Below are positions 1-8,048 of a DNA stretch of 64,000 nucleotides, one piece after another. Source of the DNA: Neoroseomonas eburnea (GTDB lineage Bacteria; Pseudomonadota; Alphaproteobacteria; Acetobacterales; Acetobacteraceae); contig NZ_JAAEDL010000001.1 in the NCBI RefSeq assembly GCF_018129005.1, positions 62,001 through 126,000 of the forward strand. Reading direction: 5' to 3'. Within the stretch, counting starts at the first letter, position 1, and every line of letters starts with the position of its first letter. A program made the position numbers and the translations under genes. The notes under the pieces are model-generated. The model was not told the origin of the DNA. It saw nothing but the letters and a program-made list of their open reading frames with translations, and did no database searches.

Positions 1-81
1 GTCGCCGCCGTCTCCCGCGCCGTCGGCGCCGCACGGGCGGGGGAGGGCGCGCGCATGGGCGCGAACGAGCGGACCTACTGA
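1..81 (+). CDS. C-terminal end of an unidentified protein (cut by window edge)
   Basis: Frame 1 is open from the first base to a TGA at 79-81, giving 26 residues that end in ANERTY. The codon use (G/C at third positions) matches the neighbouring genes. The start and most of the protein lie outside the window, so the family cannot be named. The next gene runs in the opposite direction, so this is the end of a plus-strand transcript. Confidence 0.45.
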   Translation, partial: VAAVSRAVGAARAGEGARMGANERTY

Positions 82-83
82 TG

Positions 84-113
84 CCAACGGCGGCTATTCG
101 CGACCGCTGATAT
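84..113 (+). repeat. Intergenic repeat, copy 1 (second copy at 22055)
   Basis: About 30 bases starting CCAACGG and containing GCTATTCGCGACCGCTG recur almost unchanged at 22055-22086, in a spacer next to lpxB. Both copies lie just outside a coding end and have no coding role. The family is unknown to me; a dispersed intergenic repeat is the simplest reading. Confidence 0.6.
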
Positions 114-198
114 CCGCCTTTTCGTGCCCTCGGAAGCCGGGCGCAAACCTCCGGTTTGCTCGGCTTCGCCGGACCACCGGCGGGCCGCATTCCGGATG

Positions 199-269
199 CC
201 CAGTCACGTTGCAAGGCAACGTGACTGGGTGCCCGTCGCGGCCTCGGCACGAGTGAAGAACTCGTGCCG
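199..269. repeat. Two consecutive perfect inverted repeats in the 82-359 spacer
   Basis: The first arm pair is 199-212 with 216-229 (14 bp perfect, 3-base loop). The second is 245-254 with 260-269 (10 bp perfect, 5-base loop). They sit in the 278-base spacer between convergent ends: the plus-strand gene ending at 81 and the minus-strand patatin gene ending at 360. A bidirectional terminator role is plausible, but no U-tract follows. A mobile hairpin repeat is the alternative. Confidence 0.6.
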
Positions 270-359
270 CTCGTATGATACCGGCCAGCCATTCGGCTGA
301 CCCGGCATCAGCGACTTGGCCTCGCGCTCGGCCGCCCACCAGCCCCGCGCGCCATGCCG

Positions 360-1382
360 CTACAGGAACTTGTGGACGATATCGGTCGAGGATCTCTCGC
401 CGATCGCGTCGAAATGCGCGGCGAGGAACTGCTCCGCCCGCTGCACGCCCAATTCACGCAGATGATGCAGGAAGCCGCGGCTGGCATTCATCTTGGACGA
501 TGCGTTCAGCGACGCCAGCTCCTCCTCCGCGTCGATCGTGTGGATGAAGCAGCGCAGATGACGGTCCTTCGGCAGCTCGCCCTTGTCGATCAGGTCGGTC
601 ACGAAGCGGATCATGCGCATCTCGCGCATCAGGGAGGAGTTGAAGGCGAGCGTGTTCATCCGGTCGACGATGTCGCGGATGTCGCGCGGCACCTCGGGGA
701 TGTTGATCGGGTTGAGCTGCACGATGAGGATATCCGGCGCCCCGCCCATGTAGATCACCGGAAAGATCGGCGGATTGCCGCAATAGCCGCCGTCCCAGTA
801 GTGCTGGCCCTCCACCTCGACCGCCTGGAACAGCAGCGGCACGCAGGCCGAGGCCATCACCGCGTTGGCGCTCATCTCGCTGCGCTCGAACACCCGCAGC
901 CGCCCGGTCAGCACGTTGGTCGCGCAGACGAAGAGGGCCGGGCCCGGCGCGCTGCGCAGCCGGGCGAAATCCACCACCTTCTCGATCAGCTCGTGCAGCC
1001 CGTTGCGGTTCCCGGGGTTCAGCTCATAGGGCGAGAACTGCCGCATCAGCACGTCGGCCATCCGCCAGGCCGGCGAGAAATCCATGTTGCCGGGACTGAA
1101 CATCAGGTCGATCGGCGTCGGCTGCACCGGCGACAGGGTGAACATGTCGGCGACACCCTCCCAGAAGGCGTCGAGCATGCGGCGCGCTTCCGCCGGGCCG
1201 CCGGCGATCAGCCCGTCGGCGACGATCGCCGCGTTCATCGCACCGGCGCTGGTGCCGACCAGCGCCTCGACCTCCAGCCGGTCGTCCGCGAGCAGCCGGT
1301 CGAGCACGCCCCAGGTGAAGGCACCGTGCGACCCGCCGCCCTGCAGCGCGAGCTTGATCCTCTTGCGGTTCCCCTGCGTCAT
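360..1382 (-). CDS. Patatin-like phospholipase (DUF3734-type C-terminus)
   Basis: 340 residues. The patatin signs are an N-terminal glycine-rich oxyanion loop (GGGSHGAF), the nucleophile elbow GTSAG with the active Ser, and the catalytic Asp in WDGGYCGNPP. The family hydrolyses acyl esters of membrane lipids. The C-terminal part (MREMRMIRFVTDLIDKG onward) resembles the DUF3734 extension of rhizobial patatins that sit near PHB genes; that link is from memory. No signal peptide is seen, so it is probably cytoplasmic. It is the last gene of a three-gene run: the cyclase gene ends 7 bases upstream. Family call firm, substrate unknown. Confidence 0.9.
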   Translation of the reverse strand: MTQGNRKRIKLALQGGGSHGAFTWGVLDRLLADDRLEVEALVGTSAGAMNAAIVADGLIAGGPAEARRMLDAFWEGVADMFTLSPVQPTPIDLMFSPGNMDFSPAWRMADVLMRQFSPYELNPGNRNGLHELIEKVVDFARLRSAPGPALFVCATNVLTGRLRVFERSEMSANAVMASACVPLLFQAVEVEGQHYWDGGYCGNPPIFPVIYMGGAPDILIVQLNPINIPEVPRDIRDIVDRMNTLAFNSSLMREMRMIRFVTDLIDKGELPKDRHLRCFIHTIDAEEELASLNASSKMNASRGFLHHLRELGVQRAEQFLAAHFDAIGERSSTDIVHKFL

Positions 1383-1389
1383 GCGGGTC

Positions 1390-3504
1390 CTACTTGCTGT
1401 CGAGCCGCGTCACCGGCGACCAGTCGTCCGGCCGGCCGCCGGGATAGCGGGCGAGCCGCGCGGCATAGGCCGCGACCAGCGGATCCTTCGCCGGGTCGCC
1501 GGCCTCGCGCAGAGCCGCGGCGGCGGCGTCGAACTGCCCGGCCCGCCAGCGGCGGATCGCCTCGCCCCAGGCCGGCAGCCGCGCCACCAGCGCGGGGTCG
1601 GCGAGCAGCGGCGCATCCTTCGGATCGGCGGCGACCGACAGACCGACCAGCTCATGCACCTCGACCGGGTCCTGCGTGCCCTTGGCCAGCACCAGGTCCA
1701 CCGGGCGGAAGACGAAGCCGCTGCCGGCGCCGAGCCGCGTCTGCTCCGAGACGAGGATCTGCGTGCCGTACATCTTGTTCATGCCCTCGAGCCGCGAGGC
1801 GAGGTTCACCATCGACCCGATCGCCGTATAGGCCATGCGGTCGGAGGAGCCGACATTGCCCACCACCGCCTCCCCGGTGTGCAGCCCGAAGCGGGTGTGC
1901 AGCCGCGGCCAGCCGCGGGCCGCGAATTCCTCCTCCAGCCGCTGCGTCAGCAGCCGGGCGCGCAGCGCGGCCCGGCAGCCGTGCAGGGCATGCGCGAGGT
2001 CGCGCTTCGGCGCGTTCCAGATCGCCATCACCGCGTCGCCGATATACTTGTCGATGGTCGCGTGCTGCTCGAGCAGGTCGTCGGTGAGCTCCTGGAAATA
2101 GCTGGAGGTGACCCGCATCAGTTCTTCCGGGTCCATCCGCTCCGCGATGCTGGTGAAGCCCTGCACGTCGCTGAACATCACCGTCAGCCGCCGCCGCTCG
2201 CCGCCGAGCTCGGCCTCGGCGCCCTCGGCCATCAGCTTGCGCACCAGGTCGCGCGGGACATAGACGCTGAACAGGCGCAGCGCAGCCTTCATGCCGCCCA
2301 TCGCCTCCGCCAGCCGCTCCACCTCCGTGATGCGCGACTGGAGTTGCAGCGGCTGCGCGAGGTCGAGCCGGCGGATCGCCTCCGCCTCCCGCGCCAGCAT
2401 GCCGAGCGGATGCGCCACCCGCCAGGAGACGACACCGAGGCCAACCAGCCCCATCGCCAGCGCGCCGAGCGCGAGCAGCGTGCCGTTGCGGATGCCGCGG
2501 TCGATCCCCGCGGTGAAGTCGGACAGCGGCGCGAGCACGCCGGCGAGCACGCGCGGAGCAACGAAATCCTCGACCGCGGCGAGGTGGACCATGTGGTCGA
2601 CGCCACCGATCGGCAGCATGTGCATCCCGCCCGGCGCGAGCCGTGCCTCGGCATAGGCGCTCCAGAGCGCGCGCATCGCCGGATCGCCGCTCGCCGCCAG
2701 CGTGGTCCAGCTGGTCCGCCCGCCCTGCGATGCCGGCTGCACCGCGTGCTGCGGGTCCTGGTGGCCGAGCAGGATGCCGTCCTCGGTGAACAGCACCGTG
2801 ATCGCGTTCGGGCTGACCTTGTGGGCGGCAAGGAAGCCGCCGAGATCCGCCAGCGCCAGGTCGAGCCCGACCGCCCCGCCGCCGGCGAGGCCATGGCTGA
2901 CCGTCAGGCCGGGCCGGCCGAGCAGCGGCAGGTCATAGAGCGTGGAGACATGCACGCCTGGCTCGCGCGCCTGCAGCACCCAGCTCAGCCCTCGCGCATC
3001 CCCCGCGCCGCGCGGCGCCAATGCGCGGCCGCGCGGTCCGCCCTGGGCGTCGAGGAAGGTCCAGCTCTCCGGCGTCGCCGCCTCCGCCGGCACCCGCCGC
3101 ATGGCGAAGACCGCGCCGGTGGGGCGCGGTGCCGGCGCGGCGCCCTCGGGCAGCGCGGCGAGCCGCAGCACCTGATGCAGCGCACCGTCGGGCAGCACCA
3201 CGCTGACCGCGAGCACCGGGGTCTCCGCGATCAATGCCCCGAGCGCAGGTTCGAGCGCCGCGCCGGCCTCGGCCGGCATGCGCGCGAGCACGGCGGCATG
3301 GCCGAGCAGCGGGTGGATCAGGCCGCGCGTGCTGGCCGCCGTGGCGGCCGCGGCGGCGGCGAGGTGGCGCTCGGCGGTCTCCTGCGCGGCGCGGGATCCG
3401 GCGTCGCGGAAGCCGACCACCACCATGGCGACCGCGGCGACGAAGACAAGGCTGAAGGCGGTGAGGATGGTGACGGTGAAGTTGAGGTGCGGCCGCAGCC
3501 TCAT
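1390..3504 (-). CDS. Membrane-bound class III adenylate cyclase with periplasmic sensor and HAMP
   Basis: 704 residues. Order: a membrane segment near residues 7-30, a long periplasmic Cache-like sensor to about 320, a second membrane segment (GTLLALGALAMGLVGLGVV), a HAMP-like linker, then the cyclase domain from about 430. Both metal-binding Asp residues are present (MFSDVQGF and DKYIGDAV). The Lys in DKYIGD and the Thr in YTAIG fit ATP rather than GTP use. The likely job is cAMP synthesis in response to an outside signal. The start overlaps the stop of the upstream HD-domain gene by ATGA, implying translational coupling. The sensed ligand is unknown. Confidence 0.9.
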   Translation of the reverse strand: MRLRPHLNFTVTILTAFSLVFVAAVAMVVVGFRDAGSRAAQETAERHLAAAAAATAASTRGLIHPLLGHAAVLARMPAEAGAALEPALGALIAETPVLAVSVVLPDGALHQVLRLAALPEGAAPAPRPTGAVFAMRRVPAEAATPESWTFLDAQGGPRGRALAPRGAGDARGLSWVLQAREPGVHVSTLYDLPLLGRPGLTVSHGLAGGGAVGLDLALADLGGFLAAHKVSPNAITVLFTEDGILLGHQDPQHAVQPASQGGRTSWTTLAASGDPAMRALWSAYAEARLAPGGMHMLPIGGVDHMVHLAAVEDFVAPRVLAGVLAPLSDFTAGIDRGIRNGTLLALGALAMGLVGLGVVSWRVAHPLGMLAREAEAIRRLDLAQPLQLQSRITEVERLAEAMGGMKAALRLFSVYVPRDLVRKLMAEGAEAELGGERRRLTVMFSDVQGFTSIAERMDPEELMRVTSSYFQELTDDLLEQHATIDKYIGDAVMAIWNAPKRDLAHALHGCRAALRARLLTQRLEEEFAARGWPRLHTRFGLHTGEAVVGNVGSSDRMAYTAIGSMVNLASRLEGMNKMYGTQILVSEQTRLGAGSGFVFRPVDLVLAKGTQDPVEVHELVGLSVAADPKDAPLLADPALVARLPAWGEAIRRWRAGQFDAAAAALREAGDPAKDPLVAAYAARLARYPGGRPDDWSPVTRLDSK

Positions 3505-4421
3505 GGTGCCGCCCCGGCCCAGGCCAGCAATGCCTCGGCATCCGCCGGGTCCATGGTGTCGAGCGCGGCCGCACCCGCCTCCGGCGTCGCGGGTGCGAGG
3601 CCGAGGCGTGCCGCGGCCTCGCGATAGGTGGCGATCTGCGCCGCCCGCGCCGCACCGAGGCCGAGCGCCTGCGCCGGCGGGGAGGGCGGCGGCATCAGCC
3701 GGAGCAGCGCGAGGCGCGCGACGTGCCCCGCCACGGTCTCCGCCGCCGGCTGCCCGGCCGCTTCGAGTTCGAGCGCCAGCAGCCGGCTCAACCGCAGGCC
3801 GAGGTTGGGCAGGCTGCTGCCGAACAGGTCCGCCTCCCGCGCCAGGCGGCAGAGCAGGTCGGGTGCCTCCTCCTCCGCCCAGGGCCAGGTCGTCGCCAGG
3901 ATGATGCGGCGCAGCTCCGCGATGGCCTCGGGCGGCACGCCGTGCTGCGCCGCGATGGCGGCGGCCACCTCGGCGGAGCGGCGCTCCAGCGCGCCGCGCT
4001 CCGTGTAGACGCGCCCGTCATGCAGCAGGTCATGCGCGGCCATGGCGGCGACGGCGAGTTCGGCTTCCTCCGTGTCGATCAGGCCGAGCCGTCGCGCGGC
4101 CCCGGCGAGCCACCCCATGGCGATCGCCGCCTCCGCCTGATGGTGGCGGTCGTGATAGGCGGGCTCGGTCCCTGGTGCGAAGGCGGCGCCGTGGCGTTCC
4201 ACCGCATCGGCGATGGCGAAGGCGGCCCGGGTCAGGGGGGACGGCGCGGGCGGCCTGCCCGTGGCTTCCGCGAGCGCCTCGGCAACGGCCGCACGCATCC
4301 GCGGCGGGCCGGCGCGGCGCGCGATCAGGACCTGCTCCGCGGCCGTGAGCGCCGCCAGGGGCGCGGGCTCGCGGAAGGCGCGGTCCAATACGTCGTTGCT
4401 CGTCTCGGCCGGTGCGGCCAT
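3501..4421 (-). CDS. HD-domain hydrolase resembling class I cyclic-nucleotide phosphodiesterases
   Basis: 306 residues, no signal or membrane segment. The sequence holds YHDRHHQAE, then AAHDLLHDG, a downstream Glu-Arg helix (ERRSAEVAAA) and an acidic EADLFGSS. This order and spacing resemble the YHN..H / HDxxHxG / E / D metal ligands of class I phosphodiesterases. Hydrolysis of a cyclic nucleotide is therefore a reasonable inference, strengthened because the gene overlaps the adenylate cyclase downstream by ATGA. A generic HD phosphohydrolase is the alternative. It leads the operon, 81 bases downstream of the DUF3141 gene end. Confidence 0.65.
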   Translation of the reverse strand: MAAPAETSNDVLDRAFREPAPLAALTAAEQVLIARRAGPPRMRAAVAEALAEATGRPPAPSPLTRAAFAIADAVERHGAAFAPGTEPAYHDRHHQAEAAIAMGWLAGAARRLGLIDTEEAELAVAAMAAHDLLHDGRVYTERGALERRSAEVAAAIAAQHGVPPEAIAELRRIILATTWPWAEEEAPDLLCRLAREADLFGSSLPNLGLRLSRLLALELEAAGQPAAETVAGHVARLALLRLMPPPSPPAQALGLGAARAAQIATYREAAARLGLAPATPEAGAAALDTMDPADAEALLAWAGAAP

Positions 4422-4502
4422 GACCCCCGCCGGAGGTGGACGGGCCCATCCTAGCCCGCCGGGGGACGTTCCTGGAAAGCCCCCGCATGGGGGCCACCGC
4501 GA

Positions 4503-6806
4503 TCAGGCGACCGCCGCCTGCGGGCCGAGGCCCAGCGTCTCCCGCATGCGGCCCAGCATCTCGCGCGCCTTGTCGCCGAGTTCCTCCTCCGGACCCGCCA
4601 CGTGCTCGACGGTGGCGAGCGCCTTGCGCCGGTCGGCGGCGGCGGCGAGCAGGGTGGGCAGGGCGGCGAGCGCTTCCTCCCGCGCCATGGTGACGATGAC
4701 GGTCTGCTCGCGGATGATCGCCTGGCGTGCCGAGGGGCTCATGCCGACGAAGGGCGCCTCGGTGGTGAGCAGCGCATTCGACCGCGCGAGGCGCGAGCGC
4801 CGCACGCCGCCGCGCGCATCGGCCAGCAGGATCATCATCCGGATCACCGCCTCGGCATAGCCGCCCTCGGCCACCTTGCTGCGGGCATCGGCGAGCTGCG
4901 CCGGCTCGACCGAGACCGAGCGGCGCGCCGCCTCGGCCTCCGCCGCCTCGTCGTCGCCGGTGACGCCGATGGCGGCGAGGCCGCCGTAGATGGCGTGGAA
5001 GGCGGTCTCGATCCAGGCGTCGCGCCTGTCGCGCCAGCCGTCGATGCTGCGCTCGACGCTGTCGGCCCAGGCCTTCTCGATCGCGAGGAAGGGGTTGTCC
5101 GCCGCCGCCGGGGCGCGGTTGTCCCGCGCCATGGCGGCCATCGCCCGCACCGGCATCATGAAGGGGTTGAGGTCGCTGAACATGTAGCGCCGCATGCGCA
5201 TCGGGCTGAGCTGCCGGCGCATCTCGGCCCCGTTCTCGGTGGCGAGCTGCCGCACGATGGGCGAGACCAGGACGTCATAGAGGCTCTGGTTCATCTCCGA
5301 GATCTTGGCGACCGCGGGAAAGGCCTCGTTGCCCGCCTCGCCCGACAGGGCGCGGATGTCGGCGATCTTCCGCTCGACGAGCTCGACCTGCCATTCCTCG
5401 TTGCTGCCGCTGCCGGCATGGCCGGTGATCTGCATCTCGTAGAGGCCCGGCGCGACCGCCTCGATCATCTCGAGCGTTGTCGCGATCTCGGTGTGTTCCT
5501 TCTTGGCGATCTTGCCGGAGACGAAGATGCCGAGATGGCCGATCTCGGAATGCAGCAGGTAGACGATGGTCTGGCCGAGCGACTTGATCTCCTGCTCGTC
5601 GCGATAGACGTCGGCGATCCAGCGCAGCGCCTGGCCGACCGGCGTGATGTTGTCGCCGGAGGAGGCGAAGACGATGACCGGCGCCTTCACCTCCCGCATG
5701 TTGAAGGTCTCGCCGCCGCCGGAGGCGATCTGGCCGGAGGAGAAGCGATTGCCGATGAAGAGGTTGTCGACGATCCAGCGGATCTCGTCACGAGTCATCA
5801 GGAAGTAGCCGCCCCACCAGCGCTCGAATTCGAGGAAGCGGTCGGCTTCGGTGTCGACCTGCGCGTAGAGGTCGAAATACTTGCGGAACCAGGTGTTGCC
5901 GGGCGAAAGGCTCTCGAAGTTCGCGACCAGCGAGGCGCCGTCGAACTTGCCGTTGCCGAGATCCGCCATCATCGAGGAAGGCCAGCCGCCGCCGGCCAGC
6001 CCGCCGAGGTAGCGCATCGGGTTGCGCCCCTTCTCACCGGCCCAGTAGGAAAGGGGGGCGCCGTTCAGCACCAGCGCGCCGACGGATTCCGGGGCGGCGG
6101 CGCCGAGCATCATGGTCGCCCAGCCGCCCTGGCAATTGCCGATGACGACCGGCTTCGGCGCCTTGGGGTGGTCCTGCGCGATGCGGGCGAGGAAGACCGA
6201 TTCGGCCGCCGTCACGTCGAGGATCGTCTGCCCCTTCTCCGGTTCGCGGTAGAAGATGACGAAGTAGACAGGATGGCCGCGGCGCAGCGCGACGCCCACC
6301 TGGCTGTCGCTCTTGAAGCCGCCAATGCCGGCGCCGTGGCCGGCGCGCGGATCGATGATGACGAAGGGGCGCAGCGCCGGGTCGGTGGCCGGGTAGCCCT
6401 CGGGCGGCTTGATGCGTACCAGCGCGTAGTTGACCGGGCGGGCCAGCTTGCGGCCATCCACCACCGTTTCGTAGTCGAAGACCAGCACCGGCGGGCAGCC
6501 TGCCTTCTCATGCTCGACGAAGTTGTTCCCCGCCTGGCGCATCACGTCCCAGAACAGCAGCCAGCGCTGCGCCGCGTCGGTCGCATAGGCCTGGGCGTCC
6601 TGCGCCAGCGTCGCCGGCGTGCGGGCGAAGCGCGCGGCGAGATCCTTCAGCGCCGGCGCGGCCGTGCCCGGCGCCGGCGGCAGCAGGGCCGCGCCATGCC
6701 GGCCGACCACCTCGGCCAGCGTGCGCACCTGGTCCAGCACGCGTGTCGTCGTCTCGGTGGCCTTGTCCAGCAGTTCGCGCGTGGGCAGGCTCGGTGTGGC
6801 GTCCAT
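4503..6806 (-). CDS. DUF3141 protein, PHA-synthase-like alpha/beta hydrolase
   Basis: 767 residues. After an alpha-helical N-terminus (about 1-110, phasin-like in composition) comes an alpha/beta hydrolase core. The elbow is GNCQGGWA, with Cys in the nucleophile position as in PHA synthases. The acid is probably the Asp in SSGDNITP and the base the His in IGHLGIF. The C-terminal 250 residues are helical. The family is annotated as PHA-synthase or PHA-depolymerase related, but its reaction is not established. It is the last gene of the fabI-sco-pta-ackA operon, 48 bases after ackA, which suggests a role in acyl-CoA, acetate or PHA balance. Confidence 0.85.
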   Translation of the reverse strand: MDATPSLPTRELLDKATETTTRVLDQVRTLAEVVGRHGAALLPPAPGTAAPALKDLAARFARTPATLAQDAQAYATDAAQRWLLFWDVMRQAGNNFVEHEKAGCPPVLVFDYETVVDGRKLARPVNYALVRIKPPEGYPATDPALRPFVIIDPRAGHGAGIGGFKSDSQVGVALRRGHPVYFVIFYREPEKGQTILDVTAAESVFLARIAQDHPKAPKPVVIGNCQGGWATMMLGAAAPESVGALVLNGAPLSYWAGEKGRNPMRYLGGLAGGGWPSSMMADLGNGKFDGASLVANFESLSPGNTWFRKYFDLYAQVDTEADRFLEFERWWGGYFLMTRDEIRWIVDNLFIGNRFSSGQIASGGGETFNMREVKAPVIVFASSGDNITPVGQALRWIADVYRDEQEIKSLGQTIVYLLHSEIGHLGIFVSGKIAKKEHTEIATTLEMIEAVAPGLYEMQITGHAGSGSNEEWQVELVERKIADIRALSGEAGNEAFPAVAKISEMNQSLYDVLVSPIVRQLATENGAEMRRQLSPMRMRRYMFSDLNPFMMPVRAMAAMARDNRAPAAADNPFLAIEKAWADSVERSIDGWRDRRDAWIETAFHAIYGGLAAIGVTGDDEAAEAEAARRSVSVEPAQLADARSKVAEGGYAEAVIRMMILLADARGGVRRSRLARSNALLTTEAPFVGMSPSARQAIIREQTVIVTMAREEALAALPTLLAAAADRRKALATVEHVAGPEEELGDKAREMLGRMRETLGLGPQAAVA

Positions 6807-6854
6807 GGGGAACTCCGTTCTACGGCCGTCTCTGCCCGCCCGAGGGGGGCTGGT

Positions 6855-8048
6855 TCAAGCGTTTTCGCTGCGCTGCAGCAAAGCGAGCACGTGCCGGGCG
6901 ATCATGCCTTCCTCGTCGGTCGGCCGCACCAGGACACGGGTCGCCGCGCCGGGCGACGAGATCTCGGGCGCATTGGCGGCGTTGCGCTCGGCATCCACGG
7001 CGATGCCGAGGAAGCCGAGGCCGTCGCAGATCCGCGCCCGCAGGTTGCGAGCGTTCTCCCCGATTCCGGCGGTGAAGACCAGGGCGTCGATGCCGCCGAG
7101 CGCCGCGGCGAGCGCGCCGATCTCCCGACGCACCCGCCAGACGTAGTAGGACAGCGCCTGCGCGGCGCGGGGATCCTCGCTCTTTTCGAGGTCCCGCACG
7201 TCCTGGCTGATGCCGGACATGCCCTTGAGGCCGGCATTGCCGTAGAGCAGCCCGGTGAGGTCGGCCGCATCCATGCCTTCCGTCAGCATCAGGTGCAGCA
7301 GCACGCCGGGATCGATCTGCCCGCAGCGCGTGCCCATCGGCACGCCGTCGAGCGCGGTGAAGCCCATGGTGCTGTCCACGCTGCGCCCGTTGCGGATGGC
7401 GCAGAGCGAGGAGCCGTTGCCGAGATGGGCCACCACGACGCGCCCGGCGGCGAGCGCCGGCTCCTCCTCGGCGAGGAGATGCGAGATGTATTCGTAGGAC
7501 AGGCCGTGGAAGCCGTAGCGCCGGATGCCGCGGGCGTAGAAATCGGGCGGCAGGGCGAAGGTATCGGCCTCCCAGGCATGGGCGCGATGGAAGGCGGTGT
7601 CGAAGCAGGCGATCTGAGGCACGCCGGGGAAGCGGCGCGTCGCCGCCTCGATGCCCGCGATGTTGTGCGGCTGGTGCAGCGGCGCGAGCGACATCAGCGC
7701 GCGCAGCCGCTCCATCGCCCCATCGTCCACCAGCATCGGGTCGGCGAGATCGGGCCCGCCATGCACCACGCGATGGCCGACCGCGATGATGCGGCGTCCC
7801 TCGATGGACGGCCCGATGCCCTCCATGATGCGCACCAGCGCCGTGACATGGTCGGCGACATCCGGGCCGGGCCAGCGGTGGTCGGCGAGCACATGGCGCC
7901 GCGCATCGCGCGCGATCAGGTGCGGGGAGGCGCCGATGCCTTCCATCTGCCCGTCGAGGCGGGTCTCGGCATGGTCGCCGACGACCTCGAACAGCTCGAA
8001 CTTGATCGAGGAGGAGCCGGCGTTGAGGACGAGGACCGCGTCGCTCAT
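6855..8048 (-). CDS. ackA: Acetate kinase
   Basis: 397 residues from the ATG at 8046-8048, the usual length. It makes acetyl phosphate and ADP from acetate and ATP, reversibly. The N-terminal phosphate-binding NAGSSSIKFELF, the HRVVHGG segment, HLGNGSS and the late TAGIGENA loop are all present. An upstream in-frame ATG at 8093 would lie inside pta; the internal ATG makes an exact ATGA overlap with the pta stop and is preferred. With pta it forms the acetyl-CoA/acetate pathway. Confidence 0.95.
   Translation of the reverse strand: MSDAVLVLNAGSSSIKFELFEVVGDHAETRLDGQMEGIGASPHLIARDARRHVLADHRWPGPDVADHVTALVRIMEGIGPSIEGRRIIAVGHRVVHGGPDLADPMLVDDGAMERLRALMSLAPLHQPHNIAGIEAATRRFPGVPQIACFDTAFHRAHAWEADTFALPPDFYARGIRRYGFHGLSYEYISHLLAEEEPALAAGRVVVAHLGNGSSLCAIRNGRSVDSTMGFTALDGVPMGTRCGQIDPGVLLHLMLTEGMDAADLTGLLYGNAGLKGMSGISQDVRDLEKSEDPRAAQALSYYVWRVRREIGALAAALGGIDALVFTAGIGENARNLRARICDGLGFLGIAVDAERNAANAPEISSPGAATRVLVRPTDEEGMIARHVLALLQRSENA

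Noticed and set aside
354..2087. Very long open frames antisense to patatin, cyclase and many other genes (e.g. 4602-8102 +, 30838-34146 +, 56782-61152 -)
   Set aside because: GC-rich genes leave stop codons rare on the opposite strand. These frames cover several real genes at once, have Arg/His/Pro-rich products and show no family motifs.
360..4421. Patatin plus cyclase as a CBASS or Pycsar anti-phage system
   Set aside because: The cyclase is a Cache/HAMP membrane sensor type, not a CD-NTase or soluble PycC. The patatin resembles the DUF3734 group, and no other defence gene or mobile element is nearby.
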